From Manihot esculenta (lineage: Eukaryota; Streptophyta; Magnoliopsida; Malpighiales; Euphorbiaceae), in the NCBI RefSeq assembly GCF_001659605.2, contig NC_035164.2, positions 7,429,622-7,493,621 of the forward strand: 64,000 bases of DNA. Reading direction: 5' to 3'. Below, one piece after another: positions 44,865 through 56,452 of this stretch (position 1 is the first letter of the stretch; every line of letters starts with the position of its first letter). The position numbers and the translations under genes are program-made. Under the pieces are notes generated by a model. That model worked only from the letters and a program-made list of their open reading frames with translations. It did not search any database and was not told where the DNA came from.

Positions 44865-47074
44865 TGTAATACCCGGCTAGAGTCCGGCATCGGAATTCCT
44901 GTAGTCCGGTGGAATCCCGGGTGTCGGCACCCTCTAGAAGGGTAATACATATGTTTTTAAAGTGTTTTTAAGTTGTTTTAGTGTTTTAAAGTGTTTAAAG
45001 AAGTGAGTTTTTGAAAGAAAAGCAACAAGGGAGAAAATGGCAAGTTCGGCCGTCGAAGGTGACTTTCGGCCGCCGAACCTTGCATGGTTTCGGATTCATG
45101 TTTGGCCGCCAAAGGTGGTCTGGCCAGCCACCTATAAAAGGGCCAAAGGTCGGTGGAAGGATGATATTTTGCTTCCATCTGCAGCCAGAGGTGAGTCCAA
45201 ACCTTTCCCACGTTGACTTTCATGATCTTCTTCAAATCTTTCAAGGTTTTAAGAGTTTTGATGATTTTTGAAGGTTTTGAGTAAAAAGAGCAAAGTTTTG
45301 AAGCTTGGAGACTTTGTGAGTGGATTTCTCCATATCTCCACGTTAGGATCACTCATCCTCAAGTTCTTTAGGAGGTAAGGGTTGATCTTGAGCTTCTTTG
45401 ATGATTTTTAAAGGTTTTATGAAGTTTGTATGGATAGTATGCATGATTAGGTTTAGATGAGATTTTTGGTGATTTTTGTGTTCAAGCATGTTTAAGTGTT
45501 GTTTGATATGTTTGTTTGGGATTTTAGGATAGTTTTAGACCCATTTGTGCATATATATGTGTATATGCTAGTTGGGAGTAGTTGAGATGCATGTTGGGTA
45601 AGTTTTGGGGGAGTTTGCATGAAGCAGAGCAAGTCTTTGCCTAGCGGGCAAAGCCAGGTTTGGCCGCCAAAGGAAGGTTCGGCCGCCGAACCCCTTGTGG
45701 AGGCAGTTTCGGCTGCCAAAGTTTACCTCCGAAAATTTGGACTTTCGTCTCTGGAGGCAAGGTTCGGCCGCCGAAAGTGCCGCCGAAGGTTGAGTTTCGT
45801 TTCTGGACGAGACTTTCGGCTGCCAAAGGTGCCCCCGAAGGTTAGTAAGAGACTTTCGGCCGCCGAAAGTAGAGGTTCGGCCGCCGAAAGTAGAGGTTCG
45901 GCCGCCGAAAGTGCATGAGTTTCGTCTCTGGAGAGGACTTTCGGCCGCCGAACCTGCCGCCGAAAGTGCCCCGTCCAGCCTTCTTTTGCATGTTTTATGT
46001 GATTGTTTTAGGATCTTTTAGAGGGCTTTTGGGGAGTTTTATAGAGTTGTTCTTGAGTTAGTTTGGTCCCTCATTTGAGTCCACCTGTGTAGGAACGGAC
46101 CAGAGGAACCAGAGAGATCAGTAGTGAGCACTGCTTCGAAACCTGCAGAGTCAGTTCAGAGTCAACCAGAGGTGAGTGGAACTAAACTTAACGTTTTAAT
46201 ATGAGAAATGGATATTTTTATCATGTTTCATGCATCATGTACATGTTATAGGTTAAGTGCATTAGTGTACACGAATATGACGCATTGCATTTATCCTTGT
46301 ACTTGGCATGGTTCCTTGTACATTGCTTCTATGATACGGTATGGACATAGTAAGGATTCAATAGCCCTCATAGGAAAGACCTGGAACAGCCCTACGGGGA
46401 CTAGGCACAGGGTACTTCGGTACAAATGATTGAAATGGAGTCCTAAGAGCTCCTTTGTGGGCTGGACACAGATAGAGGGAGTTTTGATCCGTCCTGCTGA
46501 GATGATGTGATTTACTTATGATGTGATGCATTCCATGAGAGCATGTTTTATCACCTGTTTTACTATTGTTCTACTCACTGGGCTATAGTAGCTCACCCTT
46601 CTCCCCTAACCCCAGTTTTGCAGGTTCAGAGTTCAGAGGGAAGTCAGCAGGGTACAGGAAGAGTATAGAGTTTTGTAATAGCTAGTGTGGACATGTAATT
46701 GTAAAGAGATAGTGTAATGTACAGTGTATAGACGGTGCTTGATGTATAAGAGTTGTTATCCCTTTATGTATGTACATGATCTTTTTATGTAAATGTTTTA
46801 TGTCATATGTATGAAAACCAGGCTTAACATAGTATGAGTTGACCCGCCTAGAGCAAAGATGAGAGCTCTGGCAGGGGTTTTACAGTATAGAGATAGAGTA
46901 TGCACAGGTTGAGCCTTGGAACAGAGAACAGTTTTAATTTTTACACAAAATGTTTGATCATGTATGGGATTTCACAGGTACACAGAGTTCACAGCAGGCT
47001 TACTACGGGTCCCGGCGACCTTAAGTCGATCTGGATCCTAGTGCGAGTAGCAGTTCGGTTTCCGGGCTGTTACA
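44865..47074 (+). repeat. 5' LTR of copy H
   Basis: 2210 bp, TGTAATACCCGGCTAGAG ... CGGGCTGTTACA. TATAAAAG is at 45133-45140. Palindrome clusters are at 45046-45112 and about 45657-45960. It has one more 21-bp unit (GAGGTTCGGCCGCCGAAAGTA) at about 45870-45900 than the 3' LTR, which accounts exactly for the length difference. Confidence 0.92.
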
Positions 47075-47337
47075 GAGTGGTATCAGAGCAGTTAGGTTCA
47101 CATGGTCGGACCTATATAGATAGAGTTGGGCTCATAGAGGTTATAGTTGGTCAAGCACCATAGGAAGACATGTCCACTAGGATAGGATGTCAGTTCTGTC
47201 TTTATGATGATGTGAAATGCCATGATTCATGCATGTGCATTATATTATATGTGATGTATGCTTGAGGGTTCATGTGTTTTCACATGGACTCTATGTGCTG
47301 ATGTGCTATGTTATGTGTTGTTTTCCAGAGAGTTAAG
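47075..47337 (+). promoter_or_regulatory. Primer-binding site and leader of copy H
   Basis: GAG then TGGTATCAGAGC (47078-47089), matching initiator-Met tRNA. The leader ends with TTTTCCAG just before the gag ATG, as in copy A. Confidence 0.88.
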
Positions 47338-49618
47338 ATGCGAGGAACTCGTCGATCCGCAAGATTGACTGGAGTCCCACTAGAAAGTGAGGGTATAGCT
47401 GCTCGTCCTCCTGCATTGCCAAGGGCAAGGACACACAGGTCAAGCAGGAAGGGAACATCAAGAGACCTTAGAAGGTCTTCTGACGAGAGCAGAAGAGGAG
47501 TAAATAGAGGAGGAAGATTAGAGGAAGTAAGAGAGGCTATGGATGTAGGTCAGGAAGGAGATGAAAGCATGAGTACGGGAAGGTCTGAAGAAGGTATGGG
47601 GGAGTCCCGGGGAGGTGCACAGGGCCCGGGTATCCGATGGGAAGTACGTCGGATTATTCTAGCTTCGCCCCATATCCACCCTATATGCCCTTTATGCCTT
47701 ATCCTTCCTTTTATCCACCTTATCACATGTATCCACCCCCACCTTTTCATCCAAGTCCAGCACAACCTGAATCTAGAGAAACAGTACCACCACCACCACC
47801 TGAACCAGTAGTCCCTATTGTTGAAGCACAGCAGCCTAGTTCCTCAGGGGGAAGTAAGGTGAAGATGACAGAGTACTTAAAGTTGGATGCTCCTAAATTC
47901 AATACAGGAGATTATCCTTTTGAGTATCTCAGTGCAGTCAGAATGATAACAAGTGAGTTGGGAGCAGATGATAGTAGGGCCATTGAAATGGCAGGGTTCA
48001 CATTGAAGTGTAAGAAAGCCATAGAATGGTTCAAGAACTATATGGACCCCAGAATATACAGCATGACATGGGAAGAGTTCGCCAATGAGTTCGCTGGGTG
48101 GGCTTTTCCTGACAGTTCCAGGGAGAGGAAAGTGGTAGAGTTCGAACAGTTGAGACAGACAGAGAAAATGAGTGTGGATGAATATACATATAAGTTCCTG
48201 GAATTGTTACCGTACGTGGGTCAGGCGTATGATACTGATCAGAAGAAGGCAAGGAGATATGCCACTAGACTTCATCCCAGGTATTTCTCCTTGATCCTTC
48301 CATCAGAGAAAGAGAGTTTCAACTCTATTGTGGATGCAGCCAGAAAGATGGAGGCGAGTGCCATCATACAGGGAACAGTGAAGCAGCAGGTGGCACAGTC
48401 TTCGGGTTCTAAGGCCCCTAGTACAGCAGTGTCTGGCAGTAAAAAGGGAGAGAAGTTCAAGTCAAAGAGAGGGAAGTTCTGGAGCAGAATCAGATCAGGT
48501 CTGGGAATGGGTAGCGGCTCTAGCTCTGGCACAGGCAGTACAGTGTGCAAGAAATGTGGGAAACCACACAGAGTAATGTGTCTGTTGGGACGCTCAGCCT
48601 GCTACAGGTGTGGGCAGGAGGGACATTTCTCACGAGAATGTCCTTAGGCGACTTTGGTGGCACCATCTCAGCAGATGACCTCTGGTAGTGTGGTTCAGTC
48701 AGCAGCTTCAGCCGTACACAGAGCAGTGGCAGAGGTAGAGGAAGAGGGGCAGCCTCTTCATCAGGAATGGGTTCCCGAGGTGCAGGTCCGTCAGCCCCAG
48801 CACGGATTTTCACCTTGACACAGCAGCAGGCAGACACGTTGAACACAGTGGTGTCAGGTAAACTCATCATTGGGTGTTACGAGGTGTATGCTTTGATGGA
48901 CCCCGGTGCTTCTCACTCTTTCATTGCTTCTAGAGCCGCAGAGAGGTTGGGTTTGATAGTCTCCGAGTTAGAGTGTCCTCTTTGGGTTAGTGGACCCAGA
49001 TGTGACCCATCATTGGCAGAGTCAGTCTGTCGGTTTAGTCCAATGTGTATAGAGAGTAGATACCTTCCAGCTGACCTGGTGGTTCTAGAGTTGACAGATT
49101 TTGATGTCATTCTAGGGATGGATTGGTTATCTACGTATAATGCTACCTTGAACTGCAGGGACAAGGTAGTTAGTTTCAGAGACCAGGATGGGTCAGTGTG
49201 TGTCTTCAGAGGAGACAGGAGGGGGACACCTAGAGGCTTGATATCAGCCCTTCAGGCTCGTAGGTTGTTGAGGAGGGGTTGTCAGGGGTTCCTAGCTCAT
49301 GTGAGAGAGCTAGACAGTCAAGTTAGGGAACCGTCCTCAGTACCAGTGGTTAGAGAGTTCCCAGATGTGTTTCCAGAAGAGCTTCCAGGACTACCACCTA
49401 ATAGGGAAATAGAGTTCGAGATAGAGTTGATGCCTGGTACCAGACCGATCTCTATTCCTCCCTACAGGATGGCACCAGCAGAGCTAAGAGAGTTGAAAGA
49501 GCAGTTACAGGAGTTGGTAGATAAGGGTTTCATCCGCCCGAGTACCTCACCTTGGGGTGCTCCAGTACTGTTTATCAGAAAGAAGGATGGGTCCCTCAGA
49601 CTTTGTATCGACTACAGA
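47338..49618 (+). pseudogene. Gag, protease and start of RT of copy H
   Basis: Starts [12 protein letters not shown] at 47338. A deletion plus a 1-bp loss near 47627 shifts the frame in the proline/tyrosine-rich segment; reading resumes at 47637 through the gag core and the CCHC knuckle [15 protein letters not shown]. It stops at TAG 48645-48647, where A has CAG. Another 1-bp loss at about 48712 precedes the protease frame, which is open with [10 protein letters not shown] and continues into RT as far as RLCIDYR. Solo LTR I interrupts there (TSD ACAGA). Confidence 0.88.
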
Positions 49619-51969
49619 TGTAATACCCGGCTAGTTCAGGCATCGGAATTTTTACCGTTCGGTGAAATTCGAGGATGTCAGAGATTCTAGAAGGGTAAGA
49701 GTAAGTTTTTCTAAAATGTTTTTAAATATTTTAAAGGTTTTAAATAAAATGAGATTGAGTTTTGAGGAGAAAAGACTATGGGGACGTTTGCCAGGTTCGG
49801 CCGCCGAAGGTAAGTTCGGCCGCCGAAAGTGCTCAATGTTCGGCCCCCGAAGTTCAAGTTCGGCCCCCGAATGTTGCATGGTTTTGCATGCGATTCGGCA
49901 GCCGAAGCTGAATTGGTCAGCCAGCCATAAAGCATCCTTCAGTCAGTGATTTGGACAGGTGTTGCCTCCAGATCATTGCCAGAGGTGAGGCCACGTCTCC
50001 CATGAGTCATCTGCAGGGTTTTTATCAACTTATGCAGAGATTTGATACTTTTCAAGTGGTTTTGAAGGTTTTGAGTCAAAAGTGAGGTTTGGTGGTTTGA
50101 AGCTTGTGAAGGGGAGTTGGTGCATGTCCTTAGGTTCAGATCATTCCTCTTCTGGTTTCAGGAGGTAAGGGAAGCTTTTACACTTGTTTTAATGATTTAT
50201 AACAGCTTTTAAAGAGGTTAAGGGTAGAGTTGCATATATAGGTTTTGGAGTTTAGTTTTGATGTTTTAATGGTGAAAGCATGTTATGTGTTATGTTTGTT
50301 GTTGTGTTGGGGTTTTTAGGTAGTTTTGGACCCCTTTGTTCATATACATGAGTATATGTGTGTTGAGGAGTGGAGTTATGCATGTTTAGAGAGGTGGAAA
50401 GGATGAAGGAGATAGGTTGCCGTCGGGGCTGAGTTCTTGAAGAACTCAGGTTCGGCAGCCGAAGAAGCATTCGGCCGCCGAACCCCTTGCATGGTGGCTT
50501 TGGCTGCCACAGCTTGCCCCCGAGTGTTTTGAGGTTCGGCTCTGGAAGGAGGATTCGGCCGCCGAAGGTGCTGCCAAAGGTTAGAGACTTTCGTCTCTGG
50601 AATGTGTTTCAGTCCCCGAACCTTGCCCCCGAAAGGGTTCGGCAGCCGAAAATGGAGATTCGACCGCTGAAGGTACCTGAGTTTCGGCTCTGGAGAGGAC
50701 ATTCGGCCGCCGAACCTGCCGCCGAAAGTGTTCTGTCCAAGCTTTCTTTTGCATGCTTTGTGTGATTGTTCTAAGAGCCTTTAGAGGGATTTTGGGAAAT
50801 TGTTTAAGAGTTGTTTATAAGTTGGTCAGAGTATGTTTGACACCTCATTCGAGTCCATTTGTGTAGGATTGGACCCGAGGGATCGAGGAGGTCATCAGGA
50901 TTAGACGGTGCAGAGTCAGTTCAGGTTTCTACTAGAGGAGCAGAGGTAAGTAGAACTAAACTTAATCTTTTATACTGAAAAATGGAATGCTTTAGCATAG
51001 TTCATACATCATGGATGCCATGATATGTATTAGGGTGATTGCATTAGAATCACGAATATGGTGCATTGCATTATTTATTGTTAGTGGGGATTGGACCAAG
51101 GCGACTTCAATAGCCCATAATCTGTCAATGGCAGTGAAAGTCCTGTGTGAGCTCCATAGGAGGAGTCGGGCACCGACAAAGGGAGTTTTGAGGTCATGTC
51201 TAATCCGAGATGTGAAATGTTTGTGCAGTGATGCATTTCATAAAAGTGTGTAATTAATGAACTGTTTTCAGTGTTTCTACTCACTGGGCTTTAGAAGCTC
51301 ATCCCTTTCCCTTAATCCCAGTTTTGCAGGTTCAGAGTTAGCTAGGAAGTTAGAAGCAGCAGAGTGATGGCTTCAGTGTTGCTTGTGTAATAGAATAGTA
51401 TGGACATGATGTATATTAAAGAGATATGTATGTAAAATGATGTAATAGATAGTAAGTCAGTGTGCTTATGGTTTAGTATGTGCTTTGCCTAGTGTATGTT
51501 AATCCCTTGTGTATGCATGTATCCTGTTTTATGTTTTTTGATGAGAAATGAGTCAAACCAGCTTGATAGATGTTGTGTTTCGAAAACTCCAGTGAAATAT
51601 AACTGTGAGGGAAGAAAGGGTTTGATTCCCTTGACCCAAGACCAGACCATAAGGGAAGAGAGGGTTTGATTCCCTTGACCCTAATACGGACAGAGTTACT
51701 AGTGTAAGCCCTGGGGGGCTATTTCAGATTGGTATATCTGAGCATTAGGTTCATATGATCGGACCTACAGATTTTAAGGTTAAGTCTGGTAGTTTTTACA
51801 GAAAATTTTTCCAGTTGTTTGTTTATGTCGGATCATGTATGGGATTTATCAGGTACACAGAGAGTATAGTCGGCTTGCTACGGGTTCCGGCAGCCTTAAG
51901 CCGATCTGAATCCTAGCGCCATAACAACTCGGGCCATTACAGAGGGGTACCGGTTTCCGGGGCGTTACA
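49619..51969 (+). mobile_element. Solo LTR I (divergent Tekay type)
   Basis: 2351 bp, TGTAATACCCGGCTAGTTC ... GGGGCGTTACA, flanked by perfect TSD ACAGA (49614-49618 and 51970-51974). It is the most diverged LTR here. TATA is reduced to CATAAAG (about 49926). At 51726-51776 it holds a copy of primer-site/leader sequence (CAGATTGGTATATCTGAGC and GATCGGACCTACAG), normally outside the LTR. Its end shows GGGCCATTACAGAGGGGTAC before the true terminus, as in K. A GGGAAGAGAGGGTTTGATTCCC duplication is at about 51610-51685. Confidence 0.9.
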
Positions 51970-51974
51970 ACAGA

Positions 51975-54598
51975 CAGTTGAACAAAGTCACTACCAAGAA
52001 TAAGTATCCTTTACCCAGGATCGATGATCTATTCAACCAGCTGGCAGGAGCAGGTTGTTTCTCTAAGATAGATCTGAGGTTCGGATACCACCAGTTGAAG
52101 ATCAGGGAAGAGGATGTACCTAAGACCGCTTTCAGGACCAGATATGGGCATTATGAGTTCCTGGTAATGCCGTTTGGGTTAACTAACTCCCTTGCAGCAT
52201 TCATGGATCTCATGAACAGAGTTTTCAGAGAGTACCTGGATCACTTTGTGATTGTCTTCATAGATGATATCTTAGTGTACTCCAGGGATGCAGAGGAGCA
52301 TGCCCAGCATCTGAGGATAGTCTTACAGACTTTGAGAGAGCATGGCTTGTATGCCAAGTTCTCCAAGTGCGAGTTCTGGCTGAGGAGCATTTCCTTTTTA
52401 GGGCATGTAGTATCAGATGAAGGTATAGCAGTGGACCCCAAGAAGGTAGAGGCAGTAGCCAACTGGCCTACACCCACTACAGTGACAGAAATCAAGACTT
52501 TTCTAGGTTTGGCAGGTTACTATCGGAGGTTCGTTCAGGACTTCTCGAAGATAGCTGCTCCTATGACCAGACTGACCAGAAAGAACCAGAAGTTTGTATG
52601 GTCAGAGGAATGTGATGAGAGTTTTGAAGAGTTGAAGAGACGGTTGACTTCAGCACCGATGTTAGCTCTGCCGACTAGTGATGAAGATTTCACAGTGTTC
52701 TGTGATGCATCCCGAGTGGGATTAGGTTGTGTGTTGATGCAGAAAGACAGAGTGATAGCTTATGCTTCTAGACAGCTGAAGAAGCACGAGCTGAACTACC
52801 CGACACACGATCTGGAAATGGCAGCTGTTATCTTTGCACTTAAGATGTGGAGGCATTACCTCTATGGGGTAAAATGTGAGATCTTCACGGATCATAAGAG
52901 CCTGCAGCACATCTTGAGTCAGAGAGAACTGAACTTAAGGCAGAGACAGTGGGTAGAATTGCTCAGTGATTATGATTGCAAGATCCAATATCATCCGGGA
53001 AAGGCTAATGTTGTAGCTGATGCCTTAAGCCGGAAGTCACTTGGCAGTTTATCCCACATTACAGCAGAGAGGAGGCCGGTGGTGAAGGACTTTTACAGAC
53101 TCATAGATGAATGGTTACAGCTAGAGTTATCTGGTACAGGTGCTTTGGTTGCACAGATGAGAGTTACACCCGTGTTTCTAGAGCAAGTAGCTCTGAAACA
53201 GCACGAGGACCCTGAGTTAGTGAAGATTGCCAAGACTGTTCAGTCAGGCAACAGTGCAGAGTTTAGATTTGACAGTGAAGGGATTCTTCGGCACGGGAAG
53301 AGGTTATGTGTACCAGAAGACAGCAGGTTGAAGGAAGACATTATGAGGGAAGCTCATAATGCAAGGTATAGCGTTCACCCTGGAGCCACCAAGATGTATC
53401 AAGATCTAAGAAGAGTATATTGGTGGCCAGCCATGAAGAGAGAAGTGGCACAGTTTGTGTCAGCCTGCGAGATTTGTCAAAGGGTGAAGCTAGAGCACCA
53501 GAAGCCGGCTGGAATGCTTAACCCACTGCCGATTCCAGAGTGGAAATGGGAAAACATAGCTATGGATTTTGTAGTGGGGTTACCGGCGACGTCCAATAGG
53601 CTAGACTCCATCTGGGTGATTGTGGATAGACTAACTAAATCTGCTCACTTCATTCCAGTTAGGAGTAACTATTCTGTGGATAAGCTAGCGCAGGTATATG
53701 TAGAAGAGATAGTGAGGCTGCATGGAGTTCCAGTGTCAATAGTTTCAGATAGAGGACCTCAGTTCACCTCCAGGTTTTGGCGGAGTCTGCAAAGTGAAAT
53801 GGGCACAAGGTTGGATTTCAGCACAGCTTTCCATCCACAGACCGACGGTCAGTCAGAAGGACCATCCAGACCATTGAAGATATGCTCAGGATGTGTGTGT
53901 TAGACTTTGGCGGTTCTTGGAGGCAGCATCTACCTCTGGTGGAGTTTGCCTACAATAACAGCCATCATGCTAGCATAGGAATGGCTTCTTATGAAGCTCT
54001 GTATGGGAGGAAGTGCAGAACACCTGTTTGTTGGGAAGAGGTAGGAGAGAAGGCTCTTGCAGGGCCAGAGCTAGTAGAGATTACTAGCAGACTAGTGCCT
54101 ATCATCAGAGAGAGAATCAGAACAGCTGTTAGCAGACAGAAGAGCTATGCAGACATCCATAGGAAGCAGATAGAGTTTCAGGAGGGGGATATGGTATTGC
54201 TAAAGGTGTCTCCGATGAAAGGAGTGGTTCGCTTTGGGAAGAAGGGTAAGCTAGCTCCACGGTACATTGGTCCCTTCGAGATCTTGCAGAAGATCGGGAA
54301 TGTGTCGTATAAGCTGGATTTACCTGCATCTATGGAAATAATCCATCCGGTTTTCCATGTTTCTATGCTACGGAAGTTTGTGTCGGATCCGAGTAAGGTT
54401 CTTAGTGAACCAGATGTAGAGGTCCTTGGAGATCTCACCTATATAGAGCAGCCAGTACGGATCATGGACACCCAGATCAGGAAGTTGAGGAACAAGGAGA
54501 TCCCGATGGTAAAAGTTTTGTGGAACCACCACAATCTAGAAGAGTGCACCTGGGAGACACGGGAGTCTATGCTCCAGCAATACCCATATCTGTTTTGA
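51975..54598 (+). pseudogene. RT to chromodomain of copy H
   Basis: Contiguous with 49618 once I is removed. It carries RT with FIDDILVY, RNase H with [11 protein letters not shown], the integrase zinc region (CEICQRVK) and both catalytic Asp residues. A 1-bp deletion at about 53857, inside the segment with the catalytic Glu (QSE), throws the frame. Reading resumes in another frame from about 53860 to the chromodomain end QQYPYLF-TGA at 54598. Everything except that single base and the upstream gag breaks is well preserved, so H is young too. Confidence 0.9.
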
Positions 54599-54640
54599 GG
54601 TTAGTTTTCCCCTTTTCTATGTGTTTTTATGTTGTGTTAG

Positions 54641-54676
54641 GAACATTCGGGGACGAATGTTCTTAAGGGGGGAGAA
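54641..54676 (+). promoter_or_regulatory. Hairpin and polypurine tract of copy H
   Basis: Perfect GAACATTC/GAATGTTC inverted repeat (54641-54662), then AAGGGGGGAGAA up to the LTR. Confidence 0.78.
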
Positions 54677-56452
54677 TGTAATACCCGGCTAGAGTCCGGC
54701 ATCGGAATTCCTGTAGTCCGGTGGAATCCCGGGTGTCGGCACCCTCTAGAAGGGTAATACATATGTTTTTAAAGTGTTTTTAAGTTGTTTTAGTGTTTTA
54801 AAGTGTTTAAAGAAGTGAGTTTTTGAAAGAAAATCAACAAGGGAGAAAATGGCAAGTTCGGCCGCCGAAGGTGACTTTCGGCCGCCGAACCTTGCATGGT
54901 TTCGGATTCATGTTTGGCCGCCGAAGGTAGTCTGGCCAGCCACCTATAAAAGGGCCAAAGGTCGGTGGAAGGATGATATTTTGCTTCCATCTGTAGCCAG
55001 AGGTGAGTCCAAACCTTTCCCACGTTGAATTTCATGATCTTCTTCAAATCTTTCAAGGTTTTAAGAGTTTTGATGATTTTTGAAGGTTTTGAGTAAAAAG
55101 AGCAAAGTTTTGAAGCTTGGAGACTTTGTGAGTGGATTTCTCCATATCTCCACGTTAGGATCACTCATCCTCAAGTTCTTTAGGAGGTAAGGGTTGATCT
55201 TGAGCTTCTTTGATGATTTTTAAAGGTTTTATGAAGTTTGTATGGATAGTATGCATGATTAGGTTTAAATGAGGTTTTTGGTGATTTTTGTGTTCAAGCA
55301 TGTTTAAGTGTTGTTTGATATGTTTGTTTGGGATTTTAGGATAGTTTTAGACCCCTTTGTGCATATATATGTGTATATGCTAGTTGGGAGTAGTTGAGAT
55401 GCATGTTGGGTAAGTTTTGGGGGAGTTTGCATGAAGCAAAGCAAGTCTCTGCCTAGCGGGCAAAGCCAGGTTCAGCCGCCGAAGGAAGGTTCGGCCGCCG
55501 AACCCCTTGTGGAGGCAGTTTCGACTGCCAAAGTTTGCCTTCGAAAATTTGGACTTTCATCTCTAGAGGCAAGGTTCGGCCGCCGAAAGTGCCGCCGAAG
55601 GTTGAGTTTCGTTTCTGGACGAGACTTTCAGCTGCCAAAGGTGCCCCCGAAGGTTAGTAAGAGACTTTCGGCCGCCGAAAGTAGAGGTTCGGCCGCCGAA
55701 AGTGCATGAGTTTCGTCTCTAGAGAGGACTTTCGGCTGCCGAACCTGCCGCCGAAAGTGCCCCGTCCAGCCTTCTTTTGCATATTTTATGTGATTGTTTT
55801 AGGATCTTTTAGAGGGCTTTTGGGGAGTTTTATAGAGTTGTTCTTGAGTTAGTTTGGTGCCTCATTTGAGTCCACCTGTGTAGGAATGGACCAGAGGAAC
55901 CAGGGAGATCAGTAGTGAGCACTACTTCGAAACCTGCAGAGTCAGTTCAGAGTCAACCAGAGGTGAGTGGAACTAAACTTAACGTTTTAATATGAGCAAT
56001 GGATATTTTTATCATGTTTCATGCATCATGTACATGTTATAGGTTGAGTGCATTAGTGTACACGAATATGACGCATTGCATTTATCCTTGTACTTGGCAT
56101 GGCTCCTTGTACATTGCTTCTATGATACGGTATGGACATAGTAAGGATTCAATAGCCCTCATAGGAAAGACCTGGAACAGCCCTACGGGGACCAGGCACA
56201 GGGTACTTCGGTACAAATGATTGAAATGGAGTCCTAAGAGCTCATTTGTGGGCTGGACACAGATAGAGGGAGTTTTGATCCATCCTGCTGAGATGATGTG
56301 ATTTACTTGTGATGTGATGCATTCAATGAGAGCATGTTTTATCACCTGTTTTACTACTGTTCTACTCACTGGGCTATAGTAGCTCACCCCTCTCCCCTAA
56401 CCCCAGTTTTGCAGGTTCAGAGTTCAGAGGGAAGTCAGCAGGGTATAGGAAG
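54677..56452 (+). repeat. 3' LTR of copy H, left piece
   Basis: TGTAATACCCGGCTAGAG start, TATA at 54945-54952, palindrome clusters at 54856-54930 and about 55470-55760. It is interrupted by copy C at TSD GGAAG (56448-56452) just after the conserved TTTTGCAG acceptor-like site. It resumes at 62873. Confidence 0.9.
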
